Assembly (NCBI GenBank): GCA_945870015.1
Contig: CAMBQS010000124.1
Location: 1-8,850, forward strand
DNA: 8,850 nt
Direction: 5' to 3'
DNA from: Desulfocicer vacuolatum DSM 3385
GTDB taxonomy: Bacteria > Desulfobacterota > Desulfobacteria > Desulfobacterales > SURF-7
A program made the translations under genes and the position numbers. Shown here piece after piece: positions 7,687 through 8,850 of this stretch; position 1 is the first letter of the stretch; each line of letters starts with the position of its first letter. Under the pieces are notes generated by a model. That model saw only the letters and a program-made list of their open reading frames with translations. It had not been told where the DNA came from and searched no databases.

Positions 7687-7708
7687 CTAATAACGCATAT
7701 ACTGTCAA
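7681..7708 (-). promoter_or_regulatory. Candidate sigma-70 promoter for the tetR-mutase-carboxyltransferase operon
   Basis: On the minus strand a perfect TTGACA (-35, 7708-7703) is followed after 16 nt by TGTAAC (-10, 7686-7681), four of six matches. Transcription would start near 7673 and leave about 165 nt of untranslated leader before the TetR start. The -10 lies inside the 15-bp palindrome. A TATAAT closer to the gene (7553-7548) is a competing site. Confidence 0.4.
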
Positions 7709-7743
7709 CACCAAATTTTCATTCAGCATTTTGCATGCGTTAT
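7690..7743. repeat. 9-bp perfect inverted repeat with 36-nt spacer
   Basis: ATAACGCAT (7690-7698) is matched by ATGCGTTAT (7735-7743). The spacer is too long for a good RNA hairpin, so paired protein-binding sites are more likely than a terminator. The left arm lies within the spacer of the candidate minus-strand promoter, next to the 15-bp palindrome. The role is unknown. Confidence 0.5.
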
Positions 7744-7973
7744 GTAGTATGCTGGTTGAGAAGCTTGAAAAATTAGGATGTTTTCGGCATGGGATTTGTT
7801 AGGAATATTTTTTGACCTCAGAAAAACTTAACAAAATTCTAACATGATTGTAATCTGAATCTAATAAATTTGAAATAATTTACCCCGGTATTCAGGATGT
7901 AAAATGTCAATTCGTGAATAAAATCCTGTTAGAGGGCGTATGTTTATTCGAGATGTGTTTTATAACTGCTAAA

Positions 7974-7981
7974 AGAAAGGA
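7974..7981 (+). promoter_or_regulatory. Ribosome binding site of the porin gene
   Basis: AGAAAGGA lies six nt before ATG 7988. This spacing selects the first Met rather than the Met at codon 5. Confidence 0.75.
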
Positions 7982-7987
7982 TAACCG

Positions 7988-8850
7988 ATGAAGAAAAAAA
8001 TGAACAAGCTGTTGTCAATGATAGCGATGGTTGGTTTTTGTGCGGCCATACCCGTCGCTTCTCTGGCCGCCGAAGGGAAAAGTAATGAGGACATTATAAA
8101 AGAGATTAACGATCTTCGATCAACGGTTTCAAGCCAGCAGACGCAGATTGATGCGCTCAAAGATTCCAAGACCGAAAAAGATGCCGGCGGGAAGGGATTG
8201 TTTGCTTCAGGAAACGATCTGATCGACCGGATTCAAGTGGACGGCGACCTTCGTGTCCGCTATGAATTGTTGAACAAAGATAAGAAACCTGGAAACGGGG
8301 AGGATACAACCCGTGACCGTTTCCGCAGCCGTTTCCGTCTGGGATTTCTCTGGGATAATGAAGAAGAGAACTGGCAGGTAGGCGCAGGACTCGCAACAGG
8401 TGACGACACACCGACCAGCACCAATACGACATGGAGTGAAGCCAAACCTTTCGAAACCGAGGGCATCATGCTTGACTATGTTTACGCAAAGCATAAAAAA
8501 AATGCTTTCAGTGCCACCCTGGGTCAGCAGCCCAATCCTTACAAAACCGCATGGGTGATGTGGGACGGTGATGTAAGACCTGTCGGTCTCACCCTGGCAT
8601 ACAACCCCAAAGAAGGAATATTCGCAACGGGCGGCGCTTATGCAGCCAAGTATGTGTACAGTGATGATACGGCCATGCTTTACATGGGCCAGGCCGGATA
8701 CAACGGCGCGTTCGGTTCAAAAGGGAAATACACCATCGCCGCCGGCTATCAAACCTATACCCAACAAATGATACGGGAAGACGCCGCACTCGGGGACGAT
8801 GCCAAATTCGGTTTCGGAGATGTGGATTCCGGGAGTTACGGACTGGATAT
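7988..8850 (+). CDS. Outer-membrane putative porin (Porin_5-like), 3' end missing
   Basis: The window shows 287 codons of a secreted beta-barrel protein. Residues 1-28 form a signal peptide: positive MKKKMNK, a hydrophobic core, then ASLAA with cleavage near 27/28. Residues 32-60 form a short polar helical segment (DIIKEINDLRSTVSSQQTQI), likely a coiled coil used for trimerisation or periplasmic contact. From about 81 beta-strands begin: RIQVDGDLRVRYE (81-93), RDRFRSRFRLGF (109-120), TLGQQPNPY (177-185), and MWDGDVRPVGL (191-201). This pattern is that of the putative-porin family frequent in Desulfobacterota. Alternating polar/apolar strands with Tyr/Trp belts continue to the edge. The substrate cannot be read from the sequence. 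It is divergent from the propionate operon, so a role in entry of a carboxylate substrate is possible but unproven. The reading frame is intact where visible. Confidence 0.88.
   Translation, partial: MKKKMNKLLSMIAMVGFCAAIPVASLAAEGKSNEDIIKEINDLRSTVSSQQTQIDALKDSKTEKDAGGKGLFASGNDLIDRIQVDGDLRVRYELLNKDKKPGNGEDTTRDRFRSRFRLGFLWDNEEENWQVGAGLATGDDTPTSTNTTWSEAKPFETEGIMLDYVYAKHKKNAFSATLGQQPNPYKTAWVMWDGDVRPVGLTLAYNPKEGIFATGGAYAAKYVYSDDTAMLYMGQAGYNGAFGSKGKYTIAAGYQTYTQQMIREDAALGDDAKFGFGDVDSGSYGLD

Larger units (their letters stand above)
7511..7987. other. Divergent AT-rich intergenic region (477 nt) between TetR and porin genes
   Basis: No protein gene or structural RNA is convincing here. The left half (7521-7690) is strongly AT-rich with A/T tracts. 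The region holds the 15-bp palindrome 7672-7686, a 9-bp inverted repeat (7690-7698 with 7735-7743), a 6-bp one (CAGCAT 7724-7729 with ATGCTG 7749-7754), and a direct repeat of ATATACCG. For the porin the best plus-strand promoter-like pair is TTGTAA (7848-7853), 17 nt, TGAAAT (7871-7876), which is weak. For the minus strand a perfect TATAAT lies at 7553-7548 but has no good -35. A 7-bp inverted repeat GAATAAA/TTTATTC (7916-7922, 7943-7949) sits in the porin leader. Confidence 0.8.

Noticed and set aside
7785..7800. Sigma-54-like -24/-12 element upstream of the porin
   Set aside because: GG and the 10-nt spacing are present, but the -12 reads GT in place of the essential GC, and two other consensus bases differ.
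1..8850. CRISPR arrays, insertion sequences, tRNA or rRNA genes
   Set aside because: I saw no regular repeat-spacer pattern, transposase frame, terminal inverted repeats, or cloverleaf/rRNA signature on either strand.

Overview
The window looks like chromosomal DNA from a Gram-negative anaerobe, most plausibly a sulfate-reducing or syntrophic Desulfobacterota (old Deltaproteobacteria). Three things suggest this: an outer-membrane porin of the putative-porin type common there, a pyruvate-type carboxyltransferase that carries its own Pro/Ala linker toward a biotin domain, and a complete set of methylmalonyl-CoA genes in one cluster. Base composition is moderate, by eye in the mid-40s % GC. The genus cannot be fixed from this window alone.

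Layout. Positions 1-7510 hold six same-strand (minus) genes. In transcription order they are a TetR-family regulator (7510-6875), B12-dependent methylmalonyl-CoA mutase (6852-4723), the mutase-protecting GTPase MeaB (4700-3708), a 12S-type acyl-CoA carboxyltransferase (3605-2052), a 74-residue OadG-like small protein (2015-1791), and a 5S/OadA-type carboxyltransferase (1759 to beyond the left edge). Most gaps are 22-36 nt; only the one between meaB and the 12S gene is longer, at 102 nt. Positions 7511-7987 are an AT-rich divergent intergenic region with a perfect 15-bp palindrome, a 9-bp inverted repeat and a candidate promoter for the minus-strand genes. Positions 7988-8850 are the start of a plus-strand porin gene that runs off the right edge.

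How the genes work together. The mutase interconverts succinyl-CoA and (R)-methylmalonyl-CoA, and MeaB guards its cobalamin. The 12S and 5S-biotin proteins would move CO2 from (S)-methylmalonyl-CoA to biotin and on to pyruvate, giving propionyl-CoA and oxaloacetate, or the reverse. This is the core of the methylmalonyl-CoA route for propionate oxidation or formation. The methylmalonyl-CoA epimerase and the CoA activation step are not in the window. No OadB/MmdB-type membrane decarboxylase is present, and the small OadG-like protein has no membrane helix, so a soluble transcarboxylase fits better than a sodium-pumping decarboxylase. The TetR gene leads the cluster, and the palindrome lies over its best candidate -10, which suggests autoregulation of the whole operon.

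All proteins match known families. The least understood items are the small OadG-like protein and the palindromic regulatory region.
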